Assembly (NCBI RefSeq): GCF_009832905.1
Contig: NZ_CP047135.1
Span: forward strand, 784,001-848,000
Length of the DNA stretch: 64,000 nt
Direction of reading: 5' to 3'
Source: Stenotrophomonas sp. 364
GTDB lineage: Bacteria; Pseudomonadota; Gammaproteobacteria; Xanthomonadales; Xanthomonadaceae
The notes under the pieces were generated by a model. The model was not told the DNA's origin, made no database searches, and saw only the letters and a list, made by a program, of their open reading frames with translations. Below are positions 42,785-51,415 of the stretch, in pieces. The translations under genes and the position numbers were made by a program. The first letter of the stretch is position 1. Every line of letters begins with the position of its first letter.

Positions 42785-43505
42785 AGGTCCCTCCATCGTC
42801 ATTCTGCGCGAAGCCGCCGCCAAGTTCCGCGGCAAGACCGTGCGCCGCGCACTGGGCAACAGCAGCCTGGACCTCACCCGCATGGAAGGGCGGCGGGTGC
42901 TGGCGCTGCGCAGCTGGGGCAAGCACTTTCTGATCCAGTTCAGCGGCTTCAGCCTGCGCGTGCACATGCTGATGTTCGGCAGCTACCGCGTCGACGAACG
43001 CAAGCCCTCACCAGCGCGCGTGTCGCTGCAGTTCGACAACGGCGAGTTGAACATCTATGCCTCGTCGCTGAAGTACATCGAAGGGCCGTTGGAGGACACC
43101 TACGACTGGCGCGGCGACGTGCTCTCGCCCGACTGGGATCCGCGCCTGGCCCGGCGCCGGCTCAAGCAGCAGCCGGACACCCTGATCTGCGATGCGCTGC
43201 TGGACCAGGCGCTGTTTGCCGGGGTCGGCAACATCATCAAGAATGAAGTGCTGTTCCGTACCCGCGTGCATCCCGAATCGACGATCGGCAGCATCCCGCC
43301 GCGCACGCTGGGCAAGGTGATCGCCGACGCACGCACCTACAGCGAGGCATTCCTGGCGTGGAAGAAGGCCGGCACGCTGCGCCAGCACTGGCAGGTGCAC
43401 ACCAAACGGACGTGTCCGTGCTGTGGCGGGCCGCTGTCCAAAACCTACCCGGGGCGCAGCAAACGGCGGACCTTCTTTTGCCCGAACTGCCAAGTGAAGT
43501 ACTGA
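42777..43505 (+). CDS. nei: Fpg/Nei-family DNA glycosylase (endonuclease VIII-like)
   Basis: A 242-residue base-excision repair enzyme that removes oxidised bases and nicks the strand. Start MPEGPS gives the catalytic Pro2 and Glu3. The helix-two-turn-helix region LDQALFAGVGNIIKNEVLFRT is intact, and a C-terminal zinc finger (CPCCGGPL near residue 217, CPNCQ near the end) holds two CxxC pairs. This is the Nei rather than MutM type because the beginning is MPEGPSIVILR and the DNA-intercalating loop differs. The start overlaps the DUF72 gene by eight bases. Confidence 0.92.
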   Translation: MPEGPSIVILREAAAKFRGKTVRRALGNSSLDLTRMEGRRVLALRSWGKHFLIQFSGFSLRVHMLMFGSYRVDERKPSPARVSLQFDNGELNIYASSLKYIEGPLEDTYDWRGDVLSPDWDPRLARRRLKQQPDTLICDALLDQALFAGVGNIIKNEVLFRTRVHPESTIGSIPPRTLGKVIADARTYSEAFLAWKKAGTLRQHWQVHTKRTCPCCGGPLSKTYPGRSKRRTFFCPNCQVKY

Positions 43506-43700
43506 CACAACGGGCGTCTGGGCAGCGGGGCCAGGCATCAGACGGGTGAAACTGCCGGTGGGCCGGCTGCTGTAGGATGGCTGCGTCACACGCCATTACG
43601 CGCGTCCTGCGCGGTCCGCACCTGACCGCCCGCTTCGCTCCATTTTCCGGGTACGGCGTCCAACAGGGCCGCCGTGCTCCCCGTGTCCAACGGAGCGCAC

Positions 43701-44372
43701 ATGCCGGGCTATACCACCCGCATTCTCACCATTCCGGTCGGCGGTCACGACTTCCGCATCCGCGCGCTCAGCGACCTGCAGCAGTTCGCCGATCCCACCG
43801 GCCGGGCCCAACGCGCCGGCATCCATTCCTCGTTGTGGAGTCTGTTCGGCCAGGTCTGGCCGGCCGGTCGCGTGTTGGCCGAAACCATGCACAGCTTCGA
43901 CGTGGCCGGCAAACGCGTACTGGAGCTGGGCTGTGGACTGGGGCTGGCCAGCCTGGTGCTGGCCCATCGCGGGGCCGACGTGGTGGCCAGCGACCACCAT
44001 CCGCTGGCCGAGTCCTTCCTGGCCTACAACGCCGGGCTCAATGACCTGCCCGCGCTGCACTACCGCGATCTGCCGTGGGAGCTGCCGGATACGACACTGG
44101 GTCGCTTCGATCTGATCATCGGCAGCGACGTGTTGTACGAGCGCGGCCACGCGCTGCAGATCGCCCGCATGATGGAGCGCCACGCACGTCCCACGGCCGA
44201 ACTGCTGCTCACCGATCCGGGGCGCGGCAACGTGGGATCGTTCTCGCGTGCCATGGCCGCGCAGGGCTATACCGTTGACGAGGCTTACGGCCTGTTCGAT
44301 GACGAAGGCGATGCGCCGGGGCGTGGGCGGCTGCTGCGCTACACGCGTGCGGCCGCTTCGCAGGCGGCCTGA
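43701..44372 (+). CDS. SAM-dependent methyltransferase, lysine methyltransferase-like
   Basis: A 223-residue class I methyltransferase. SAM motif I is VLELGCGLGLASLVLAHRGADVVASD (about residues 79-104), a later acidic loop FDLIIGSDVLYERGHAL provides the substrate side, and the protein resembles the METTL21/PF10294 protein-lysine methyltransferases in order of motifs. ATG at 43701 follows GGAG; a longer in-frame start adds 9 residues. The target protein is unknown. It stands alone, 195 bases after the glycosylase gene and 159 bases before the MFS gene. Confidence 0.83.
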   Translation: MPGYTTRILTIPVGGHDFRIRALSDLQQFADPTGRAQRAGIHSSLWSLFGQVWPAGRVLAETMHSFDVAGKRVLELGCGLGLASLVLAHRGADVVASDHHPLAESFLAYNAGLNDLPALHYRDLPWELPDTTLGRFDLIIGSDVLYERGHALQIARMMERHARPTAELLLTDPGRGNVGSFSRAMAAQGYTVDEAYGLFDDEGDAPGRGRLLRYTRAAASQAA

Positions 44373-44531
44373 GGCGGTTCGGCGGGGTCTGCGCAGGCGC
44401 GATGTGGTGACTGCGTGAGCCTGCCCGGCGGTCGGATATCGTAGGCTCGGCGGCATTCAAGTGCTGGTGGGAGTCGCGATGCCGTTGAGTCTGTCCTGCT
44501 GTCGTATCGGCAGCGCATCCGTGCGTGGGCG

Positions 44532-45806
44532 GTGCCGGTGAGCGCGCCGTCGCCGTCACCGGCACGCACCCGTTCGATGATCGTGGCCGGGTTGTCGACC
44601 GTGGTGGAGTGGTACGACTTCACCTTGTACCTGTACCTGGCCACGGTGCTGTCGCGGGTATTTTTTGGCGGCGGCGACAACGCCCTGCTGGCCACGCTGG
44701 CGGGGTTCGCGGTGTCCTACCTGATGCGCCCGTTGGGCGCGCTGTGCTTCGGGCATCTGGGCGACCGCTTCGGGCGGCGCTACATGCTGCTGGCCTCGAT
44801 GCTGCTGATGACCCTGGCAATGCTGGCCACCGCGCTGCTGCCCACCTTCGACAGCATCGGCGCCAGCGCCGGGATGCTGCTGTTGCTGCTGCGCTGCCTG
44901 ATGGCCTTTTCGGTGGGCGGTGAGTACACCGGCGTGGTGGCTTACCTGCTGGAGACCGCGCCTGCGCGCCGCCGTGGCCTGGTCACCTCGTTGGCATCGG
45001 CGGCCAGCGAGGTCGGCGCGCTGCTGGCGGTGGCGCTGTCGGCGTTGACCGTGGCGGTGTTGAGTACCGCGCAGCTGGACGGGTGGGGCTGGCGCATTCC
45101 GTTCTTCGTCGGCGCAGCACTGGCCGGGGCGATCCTGCTGGCACGCTCGACCATGCACGAATCGCCCGAGTTCGAGCGGCAGCAGGCGGCCGGCACCGTG
45201 CCCACCTCGCCGATCCGCGACACCTGGCGCTACCACCGCGGTGCAGTGGCCCGCACCTTCGCGATTTCCGCACTCGGCTCGATCACCTATTACGTGGGCA
45301 TCACCTACGTGCCGGCGTTTCTGGGCTCGGCGGGCGAGGTGGGGGAATCGGAGGCACTGTGGCTGTCCACGGTGGCAGCGGTGGCAGTGATCGTGGTGAC
45401 CCCGCTGGCCGGTGCGTTGTCCGACCGGATCGGGCGGCGGCCAGTGTTGATTGCGCTGGCAGTGTTGTCGGCGTTGTTGCCGTTGAGCATGTTCAGCCTG
45501 ATGGCCGGTGGCACGACCTGGTTGATCGGGAGTGCGGCGGTGGTGCTGGCCTGCCTGGCCGGTGGCGTCAGCGCGGTGGCCGCCCCGGCCACGGCCGAAC
45601 AGTTCCCCGGCGAAGGCCGCCTCAGCGGGCTGGCGCTGGGAGTCACCATGGCCACCGCGTTCTTCGGTGGCGCCACGCCGCTGCTGGCCGAGCTGCTGGT
45701 GCGCCACACCGGCTGGGCGGCAGCACCCGGCGCCATGATCGCCGTGGTCGCGCTGCTGGTGCTGCCGGTGATGTGGACCCTGCGCGAAACCCGCCCGCCG
45801 CGGTGA
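44532..45806 (+). CDS. MFS transporter, metabolite:H+ symporter (MHS) type
   Basis: A 424-residue 12-helix carrier. The N-terminal VEWYDFTLYLYLATVLSRVFF and the loop motifs GHLGDRFGRRYMLLASM and GALSDRIGRRPVLI are typical of MHS members (ProP, KgtP, shikimate/citrate carriers). The substrate is a small organic acid or osmolyte by family knowledge, not shown here. The start is GTG (44532 or 44538) with a poor ribosome site. The stretch downstream to 46024 contains only repeats. Confidence 0.85.
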   Translation: MPVSAPSPSPARTRSMIVAGLSTVVEWYDFTLYLYLATVLSRVFFGGGDNALLATLAGFAVSYLMRPLGALCFGHLGDRFGRRYMLLASMLLMTLAMLATALLPTFDSIGASAGMLLLLLRCLMAFSVGGEYTGVVAYLLETAPARRRGLVTSLASAASEVGALLAVALSALTVAVLSTAQLDGWGWRIPFFVGAALAGAILLARSTMHESPEFERQQAAGTVPTSPIRDTWRYHRGAVARTFAISALGSITYYVGITYVPAFLGSAGEVGESEALWLSTVAAVAVIVVTPLAGALSDRIGRRPVLIALAVLSALLPLSMFSLMAGGTTWLIGSAAVVLACLAGGVSAVAAPATAEQFPGEGRLSGLALGVTMATAFFGGATPLLAELLVRHTGWAAAPGAMIAVVALLVLPVMWTLRETRPPR

Positions 45807-45840
45807 TGGCCGTTGGCTGGGCGCGTTCCATCATGGCGCG

Positions 45841-45945
45841 GCATCGACCGGTGGTCGCTGCATCGCCATGCACTCGGAACACCGCGCGGACCCGGGTTGA
45901 TACCGACCGTTGGTCGGTACACCGCGATGCACCGAGACACCGCGC
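45841..45945 (+). repeat. Degenerate tandem duplication next to the SMAG dimer
   Basis: Two imperfect ~47-bp copies (about 45841-45887 and 45898-45945), each with a ACCG..GGTCG palindrome core and ending ACACCGCG, matching at about 70% by eye. The palindromic cores resemble eroded SMAG stems that have lost the GTAG head. Confidence 0.5.
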
Positions 45946-45951
45946 ACACTG

Positions 45952-46020
45952 GTAGTGCCGGCCGCTGGCCGGCTCTGCACGATGTTGGATCGCGGGGAGC
46001 CGGCCAGCGGCCGGCACTAC
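45952..46020. repeat. SMAG inverted dimer, same unit as at 6940-7011
   Basis: Perfect 22-bp units at 45952-45973 (plus) and 45999-46020 (minus), identical to the pair at 6940-7011, with GTAG heads outward and a 25-base spacer. Located between convergent MFS and GntR genes, five bases before the GntR stop. Confidence 0.9.
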
Positions 46021-46024
46021 AAGC

Positions 46025-46744
46025 TCAGCTGCCGCCTTCGGTGGGCAACGGCGCGGGCACGTTCAACAGCCCGCCCGAGGCAACGTAGGCAGCCAACGCC
46101 TGGCCCTGGCTGAGCAGGTGGCGTTCCATGGTGCGTTCGGCCGCCTCGGCATCGCGCTCACGGAAGCACGCCAGCAACTCGCGATGTTCGGCCAGCGACT
46201 GCGCGGTGCGGCCCGGTGCCAGCAGCTGGCGACCGCGGTGCATCTTCAGGATGCGGTGCAGGTCGTGGGTGATGCGGATTAGCCACGGGTTCCCGGCATA
46301 GTGCTGCACGGTTTCGTGGATGAGGTAGTTGTTGCGGTAGTACTCGGCGATGTTGCCCTCGGCGGCGGCAGCTTCCATGGCCGCGTGCAGGTCTTCCAGC
46401 AGCTGCACGCCGGCCTCGTCGATATGCTTGACGGCCTCGTGCGCGCAACGACCTTCCAGCATCGCCATCACCGGGAACAGCTGGTTCAGGTCCTCCAGCG
46501 TCAACCGGGTTACCCGGCACCCGCGCCCGGCATCGATCTGCACCAGGCCCTCGGCGGCCAGCAGCTTCAGCGCCTCGCGCAGGGGGGTGCGGCTGATGCC
46601 CAGTTCTTCGCACAGCGCCGGCTCGTCGATCCACTCGCCCGGGGGCAGGCGGTAGTCGTAGATGCGCTCGCGCACGTGCTCGGCCACCTCTTCGTACAGC
46701 GGGGCGCGTTTCTTGGTCGAGCGAGGTGCGGGAGCAATGGCCAT
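46025..46744 (-). CDS. GntR-family (FadR/FCD) regulator of the malonate cluster
   Basis: A 239-residue GntR regulator with the winged helix at residues 12-75 (LYEEVAEHVRERIYDYRLPPGEWIDE; ELGISRTPLREALKLLAAEGLV) and an FCD-type helical effector domain with metal-site-like residues (HETVQHYAGNPWL, LAEHRELL). It ends the malonate operon on the same strand, 92 bases after the carrier gene, and GntR regulators of this type are associated with organic-acid catabolic operons. A direct repeat before mdcA is a candidate target. Whether it represses or activates with malonate is not shown. Confidence 0.88.
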   Translation of the reverse strand: MAIAPAPRSTKKRAPLYEEVAEHVRERIYDYRLPPGEWIDEPALCEELGISRTPLREALKLLAAEGLVQIDAGRGCRVTRLTLEDLNQLFPVMAMLEGRCAHEAVKHIDEAGVQLLEDLHAAMEAAAAEGNIAEYYRNNYLIHETVQHYAGNPWLIRITHDLHRILKMHRGRQLLAPGRTAQSLAEHRELLACFRERDAEAAERTMERHLLSQGQALAAYVASGGLLNVPAPLPTEGGS

Positions 46745-46836
46745 GCGGAATTGTAATCCCTCCGTTCGTTGACCGGCCCTGACATCATCCGTCCGGGTGG
46801 AACGCCCCCTGAAACAGGGGGCGCCAGCGCGAGCCC

Positions 46837-48204
46837 TTACATCCAGCCCGGCACCACGAACACCAGCCAGGCCAGCAGCGGGCCGAAGGCAACCACAAGG
46901 CCGCTGTAGATGAGGAACTGGCGGAACAGCGATTCACGCTCTTCCTTGGCGGCCGAGGCCACCACCAGCGCACCGTTGGTCGAGAACGGGCTGACATCCA
47001 CGATGGTCGAGGAGACCGCCAGCGCGCAGATCACGCCTGCCGCTCCCAGGTGCCCCTGCATCAGGAACGGCACCGCCAGCGGGATGGTGGCGCCCAGCAC
47101 GGCCGCCGACGAGGCGAACGCCGAGACGATGCCGCCCACGTAGCAGACCAGCAGCGCGCCCAGCAGCGGAATGCCGATCTGCGACACGCCATTGCCGATG
47201 AAGTCGACCGCGCCCGCTTCCTGCAGCACGCCGATGTAGGTCACCACGCCGCAGATCAGCAGCACCGTGGACCAGCTGATGCCGTCCACCGCGCCCTTCT
47301 GGCTCTTCGGCGACAGCAGCGCCAGCGCCACCGCAACGGTGATCGACACCAGGCCAACGTTGAGGTTGTAGATGAGCGCGGCCACGCCCAGCCCGAGCAG
47401 GCCGATCAGGGTGAACACACGCTCGCGGGTGATGCCCACCGCCTCCAGTGCATCGGGGTCGTTGGACAGCGTGCCGCCACCGGCCGACACCAGCGCACCG
47501 TGGCCTTCGATCGCGAACTGCCGCGACGACGCCTGCGGCCCACCGGCCATCGCCAGCTCGGCCGTACCCACGCCACCGCCCACCGACACCGCACCGCGAC
47601 GCAGCAGCGCCACGCCGCCAAAAGCGAAGAAGCAGATCGTGGCCATCATGAAGTTGAAGCCCAGGCTGGTCAGGAACACCGCCATCTCGGTCACTTCCAG
47701 CCCGGCCTTCTGCACCACGCCGTTGGTGATACTGCCGTACACGCTGATCGGCGAGAACCCGCCAGCCTGCGCGCCATGGATGACCAGCAGGCCCATCAGC
47801 AACGGGTTGATCCTGTACTGCTTGGCAAACCGCAGCGCCACCGGGCCGATGATCGCCACCGCGGCCGGTCCCAGCGCACCGAACGCGGTAAGCACGGCGG
47901 TCACCACGAACATCACCCAGGGAATGGCCACGATGCGCCCACGTACCGCACGTACCGCCCAATGCACCAGCAGGTCGATGGTGCCGTTCTTCTGGGCGAT
48001 GGAGAACAGGTAGGTGATGCCGACCAGGGTCAGGAACAGGTCCCCCGGGAATCCACCCAGCACTTCTTTGCCTTCCATGCCGACGAACACGCCGCCGATG
48101 ATGAAGGCCAACGCGAACGCGACCGCACCCATGTTGATCGGCAGGGCGGTGGCGACGATGAACATGATCACCAGACCGATGATCGTTGCGACTTGTGGAC
48201 TCAT
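46837..48204 (-). CDS. MatC-type malonate/dicarboxylate carrier
   Basis: A 455-residue membrane protein with 11-13 helices. The N-terminal GLVIMFIVATALPINMGAVAFALAFIIGGVFVG and GGFPGDLFLTLVGITYLFSIAQ match the MatC N-terminal family, with a repeated second half (FSTNGALVVASA; SLLICGVVTYIGVLQEAGAVD). ATG 48204 was chosen; an earlier in-frame start adds 17 non-membrane residues. Located 86 bases after mdcH on the same strand, it very likely imports malonate for the decarboxylase. It replaces the mdcLM (MadLM) carrier found in other clusters. Confidence 0.85.
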   Translation of the reverse strand: MSPQVATIIGLVIMFIVATALPINMGAVAFALAFIIGGVFVGMEGKEVLGGFPGDLFLTLVGITYLFSIAQKNGTIDLLVHWAVRAVRGRIVAIPWVMFVVTAVLTAFGALGPAAVAIIGPVALRFAKQYRINPLLMGLLVIHGAQAGGFSPISVYGSITNGVVQKAGLEVTEMAVFLTSLGFNFMMATICFFAFGGVALLRRGAVSVGGGVGTAELAMAGGPQASSRQFAIEGHGALVSAGGGTLSNDPDALEAVGITRERVFTLIGLLGLGVAALIYNLNVGLVSITVAVALALLSPKSQKGAVDGISWSTVLLICGVVTYIGVLQEAGAVDFIGNGVSQIGIPLLGALLVCYVGGIVSAFASSAAVLGATIPLAVPFLMQGHLGAAGVICALAVSSTIVDVSPFSTNGALVVASAAKEERESLFRQFLIYSGLVVAFGPLLAWLVFVVPGWM

Positions 48205-48290
48205 GCGCCCTCCCAGACACTTGACTCGCGTACAGCAAGGATGGAAACCCGCCATCCCGGGTTACGGCGTGTTACAGGCAACTCCCACCT

Positions 48291-49211
48291 TTATTGCTGC
48301 CGGCCCAGCGCGGCATCTACCCACGCCGCCGCGCCCTCCAGCCGCTGGAACTCTTCCACCGCGCGCACTTCGCAGCACGGGTACGCGCTGGCCACCATGC
48401 GCGCCAGCGCCGTGCCGGGACCCAGCTGCAGGAACACCCGCGCGCCGCGCTCGAATGCCTGGCGCATCAGCTGCGCCCACTCGATGGTCTGCGCCAGTTG
48501 CGCCGACAGGCTGTGTTCCAGTGCGGCACGATCGCGCACCGGGCGTGCATTGATGCCTGCCAGCACCGGCCACTGCGGCGCCTGCAAGGGAGCCTGCGCG
48601 AGTACCCGGGCGAAGCCGTCGGCGGCACTGGCCAGCAGCGGCGTATGCGCCGGCACATGCACCGGCAGCACGCGCACCTCGGCACGCTGCTGCACGGCGT
48701 CCGCGGCCAGTGCGCGCAGTGCCGCGCTGCGCCCACCCAGGATGAAATGATCGGGGCCGTTGGCAATGGCGATGTAGGCGCCGTGTGTGTCGCACAATGC
48801 CTGGACCGCCACGCGCGGCAGGCCCAGCAGCGCCTGCATGCCCGCGTCGGACGGACTGGCGGCATCCATCAACTGCGCGCGTTGGGACGCCAGCGTCAGA
48901 CAGGTGGTCGCACTGAAGCTGCTGGCGATGGACTGCGCGGCCAGTTCACCGATGCTGTAACCGGCCACCAGCGCCGGTGGCGGCAACCGCTCGCGCAGGC
49001 CCTGCCAGTGCGCCAGGCTGGCCGCACACAGCAGTGGCTGGGCCACCGCGTTGTCGAACCGATCGTCTGCCGCCGCCGCGGCGGTGACATCGCGGCCCAG
49101 CAGCGCGGTGGCGGTGTCGAGCACCTCGCGTGCGGCGGGCAGGTCGCGCACCCGGTCGAACATCGCCGGATGCTGCGCACCTTGGCCGGGGCAGAGCAGG
49201 GCAAGGCTCAT
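48291..49211 (-). CDS. mdcH: Malonate decarboxylase subunit MdcH (malonyl-CoA:ACP transacylase)
   Basis: A 306-residue acyltransferase that loads malonyl onto the decarboxylase carrier subunit. Seen: LALLCPGQGAQHPAMF, the nucleophile motif VAGYSIGELAAQS (GxSxG), and the pHVPAHTPLL region with the active-site His; it matches FabD-type folds. ATG at 49211 overlaps the mdcB stop (ATGA), excluding the longer in-frame reading. It is the last mdc enzyme gene before the carrier. Confidence 0.9.
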   Translation of the reverse strand: MSLALLCPGQGAQHPAMFDRVRDLPAAREVLDTATALLGRDVTAAAAADDRFDNAVAQPLLCAASLAHWQGLRERLPPPALVAGYSIGELAAQSIASSFSATTCLTLASQRAQLMDAASPSDAGMQALLGLPRVAVQALCDTHGAYIAIANGPDHFILGGRSAALRALAADAVQQRAEVRVLPVHVPAHTPLLASAADGFARVLAQAPLQAPQWPVLAGINARPVRDRAALEHSLSAQLAQTIEWAQLMRQAFERGARVFLQLGPGTALARMVASAYPCCEVRAVEEFQRLEGAAAWVDAALGRQQ

Positions 49212-50065
49212 ACGCGCTCCTGCTGCAGCAGGAACCAGCTGCAGGCCAGCAGATCGGCGCTGCCACCGGGGCTGAGCCGGCGCGCTACGAAGGCATCGCC
49301 AAGCTGCCGCATGCGGGTACGCCAGTGCGGTGCAAAGGCGCCGCCGTCGGCGATGAAGCTCACCGCCTGCGCACGCGCCCATGCCAGTCCCTGCGTGCCG
49401 CCGCGATGCAGCAGGTTGAGGTCGTCGGTGTGGGCCAGCAGGTGCATCAAGGTGTGGCACAGCGCGGCGTCACGTGGCAGCCCGGCCGCCAGCGCGTCCC
49501 GCAGCACGGGCACGCCGATACCGCGCAGCAGTGGATAGCCGGCGATGGCCTGCTCACGCACACCGGCGATGCCGTGCTGTGCACGTGCGCGTTGGCCGGG
49601 GCTGTTTGGATCCAGCGGGGCCACGGCCAGCGCCGGCGCCCAGCGCTGCACGGCCACACACACTGCGTCGGCGGTGATCACGCCGACGCGCTCGCGCCGG
49701 CAGGCGCCCGCTGCAGCCACCAGCAAGCCCAGGCTGAAGATCGCGCCGCGATGGGTATTGATGCCGCCGGTAGCGCGCAGCATCGCGGCTTCGGCGGCGA
49801 TGCCGTGGTCGCGCAACACGGAGAAGGGCGCGTCGTCAGCGCCGGCCTGCGCCACGTTGCGGAAGTAGTGGCGCAGCGCGAACAGGCTGCGCAGGAAGCT
49901 GCCGGCGTCCATATCGGTGTGGCTGCCGCGGTCGAACGGCGTCACCAGCCCCGGCTTCGGCGCGCAGGCCAGTTCGGCGTGCAGGCTGACGATGGCCAGC
50001 CGGCCCAGGCGCGCGCAGTCGACCGCTGCAAGCGCCGAACCACGCGCCTGCGCCAGGGCGTTCAT
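49208..50065 (-). CDS. mdcB: Triphosphoribosyl-dephospho-CoA synthase MdcB
   Basis: A 285-residue CitG/MdcB-family enzyme that makes the precursor of the 2'-(5''-triphosphoribosyl)-3'-dephospho-CoA prosthetic group of the carrier subunit. Family motifs seen: ELACAPKPGLVTPFDRGSHTDMD (about 30-52), GGINTHRGAIFSLGL (about 102-116) and HTLMHLLAHTDDLNLLHRGG. ATG overlaps the mdcG stop and its stop overlaps mdcH start (ATGA at both ends). Confidence 0.92.
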   Translation of the reverse strand: MNALAQARGSALAAVDCARLGRLAIVSLHAELACAPKPGLVTPFDRGSHTDMDAGSFLRSLFALRHYFRNVAQAGADDAPFSVLRDHGIAAEAAMLRATGGINTHRGAIFSLGLLVAAAGACRRERVGVITADAVCVAVQRWAPALAVAPLDPNSPGQRARAQHGIAGVREQAIAGYPLLRGIGVPVLRDALAAGLPRDAALCHTLMHLLAHTDDLNLLHRGGTQGLAWARAQAVSFIADGGAFAPHWRTRMRQLGDAFVARRLSPGGSADLLACSWFLLQQERV

Positions 50066-50712
50066 GCGGCAACACCGGTGGGCAGGAACAAGGTATCGCG
50101 CGGCGCCAGCATGGCGCCGTCGGTGCGTTTGACCAGTACCTGCCGCGCGCTGCCGGCGTACTCGCGCCAGTTTACTGCCGCGCTGCCGGGCAGGCAGAGT
50201 TCACCGTCCACGCGCCGGCCTTCGCGTACTTCCCACGCCTGCAGCCGCTGCACCAGGCGGTCGGCCACTTGCGGCGTGTGCACCTGCCACAGCAGATCGA
50301 TGTCCGACTGGGCGTGCACATACGGCAGCCCGGTGAGCGCCTGCCAGGCAAATGCACCGAACACGCGGGCCGGTGCGATCGCGTCCAGGCCCTGCAGCGC
50401 CATGTACCACTCGGCGCTGATCAGGCGGTCGGGGCGGGTGATCAGCGCATGCAACGCCAGCGGCGGCTGCTGCCGCTCGATGTCCTGCAGCGGTACGCGC
50501 AACGCCAGCCGCTGCTTGCCTTCGTTCGGCGGCAGCGGCACGCCCAGGCGTACGCGCGAATCGGGATCGTCGGCGGCGCGCCGCGCCACCACGGCTGGCC
50601 AGCCCTGTGCGAACCAGGCGGCCAGGCGCGGATCCTGTGCAGGCACCTCGGCACGCCAGGCGGCCTGTGCCGACATCCACACCAGGGTGTGGCGGGCAGG
50701 CTGCTCAGGCAT
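50062..50712 (-). CDS. mdcG: Phosphoribosyl-dephospho-CoA transferase MdcG
   Basis: A 216-residue nucleotidyltransferase that attaches the prosthetic group to the acyl carrier subunit. It shows ARHTLVWMS at the start, PYVHAQSDIDLLWQVH (the paired Asp motif) and VNWREYAGSARQVLVKRTDG. ATG at 50712 was chosen; it overlaps the end of mdcE by eight bases, while a longer in-frame start would run far into mdcE. It lies between mdcE and mdcB as in Acinetobacter-type mdc clusters. Confidence 0.88.
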   Translation of the reverse strand: MPEQPARHTLVWMSAQAAWRAEVPAQDPRLAAWFAQGWPAVVARRAADDPDSRVRLGVPLPPNEGKQRLALRVPLQDIERQQPPLALHALITRPDRLISAEWYMALQGLDAIAPARVFGAFAWQALTGLPYVHAQSDIDLLWQVHTPQVADRLVQRLQAWEVREGRRVDGELCLPGSAAVNWREYAGSARQVLVKRTDGAMLAPRDTLFLPTGVAA

Positions 50713-51415
50713 CGCCGGCCACCACTGCCGCCGCGACCGACGCGGCCAGCGTGCGGCCGCCGCGCTGCGCGCCGAGGACCGCGCGGCGGTCACCGTCGGC
50801 GGGTGTGCGCAGCGCTTCCAGCAGGGCCTGGGCCAGGTCGTGCTCCCACACCGTGTGCACCGCGCCCATGGCCACGTAGTTCTCCACGCCGGGGGCGAAC
50901 ACCGGTGAGCTCAGGCTGAGCGCCTGCAGCTTTTCCAGCGGTTGTTTGGTCACGCGCGCCATCGCGCGCAGGTCCATCACCCGCACCTGCGCGTCGGGCA
51001 GGGCATGGATGTGGTCGGCCATCAGGCCAAAGGACAGGAACCCACCGCTCACCGATTCGCCGTACACCAGGGTGACCAGCGGCGCGCCGCGGCGCCGGGC
51101 CAGGTCCAGCGTCTGCGCCAGATGCGCGAAGTAGCCGTTGATGCCGAGCAGTTCATCGCGGCGGGCCAGGCGTTGGCCGGCGGTGTCGACCAGCATCACG
51201 ATCGGCCGCTGCGGGTGCGCGGCGGTACTGGCCAGCACTGCGGTGGCCAGGGTGAGCGCATGGTCCACGCCGACCTCGAGCTTGTCGGTGGTGCCGATCA
51301 CGGTGACCTCACCATCGTCGGTGCAGGCGCTGCCGGTCAGCACTGCGTCGTTCACCGCGACGGCGTGCCCGCGCGGGAACAGCGCATCCAGCAGCGTGTT
51401 CAGGGGCAGGGTCAT
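50705..51415 (-). CDS. mdcE: Malonate decarboxylase gamma subunit MdcE
   Basis: A 236-residue carboxyltransferase-like subunit that with MdcD carries out decarboxylation of the malonyl thioester. Crotonase-type features: VIMLVDTAGQRLARRDELLGINGYFAHLA, LVTLVYGESVSGGFLSFGLMADHIHALP. Start overlaps mdcD stop (ATGA), stop overlaps mdcG start. Acts in the cytoplasm as part of the MdcACDE complex; biotin is not needed in this soluble type. Confidence 0.9.
   Translation of the reverse strand: MTLPLNTLLDALFPRGHAVAVNDAVLTGSACTDDGEVTVIGTTDKLEVGVDHALTLATAVLASTAAHPQRPIVMLVDTAGQRLARRDELLGINGYFAHLAQTLDLARRRGAPLVTLVYGESVSGGFLSFGLMADHIHALPDAQVRVMDLRAMARVTKQPLEKLQALSLSSPVFAPGVENYVAMGAVHTVWEHDLAQALLEALRTPADGDRRAVLGAQRGGRTLAASVAAAVVAGDA

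Noticed and set aside
47050..48750. Plus-strand frame opposite the MatC carrier and mdcH
   Set aside because: His/Gln/Arg-rich shadow of the clearly membrane-type carrier and MdcH sequences.
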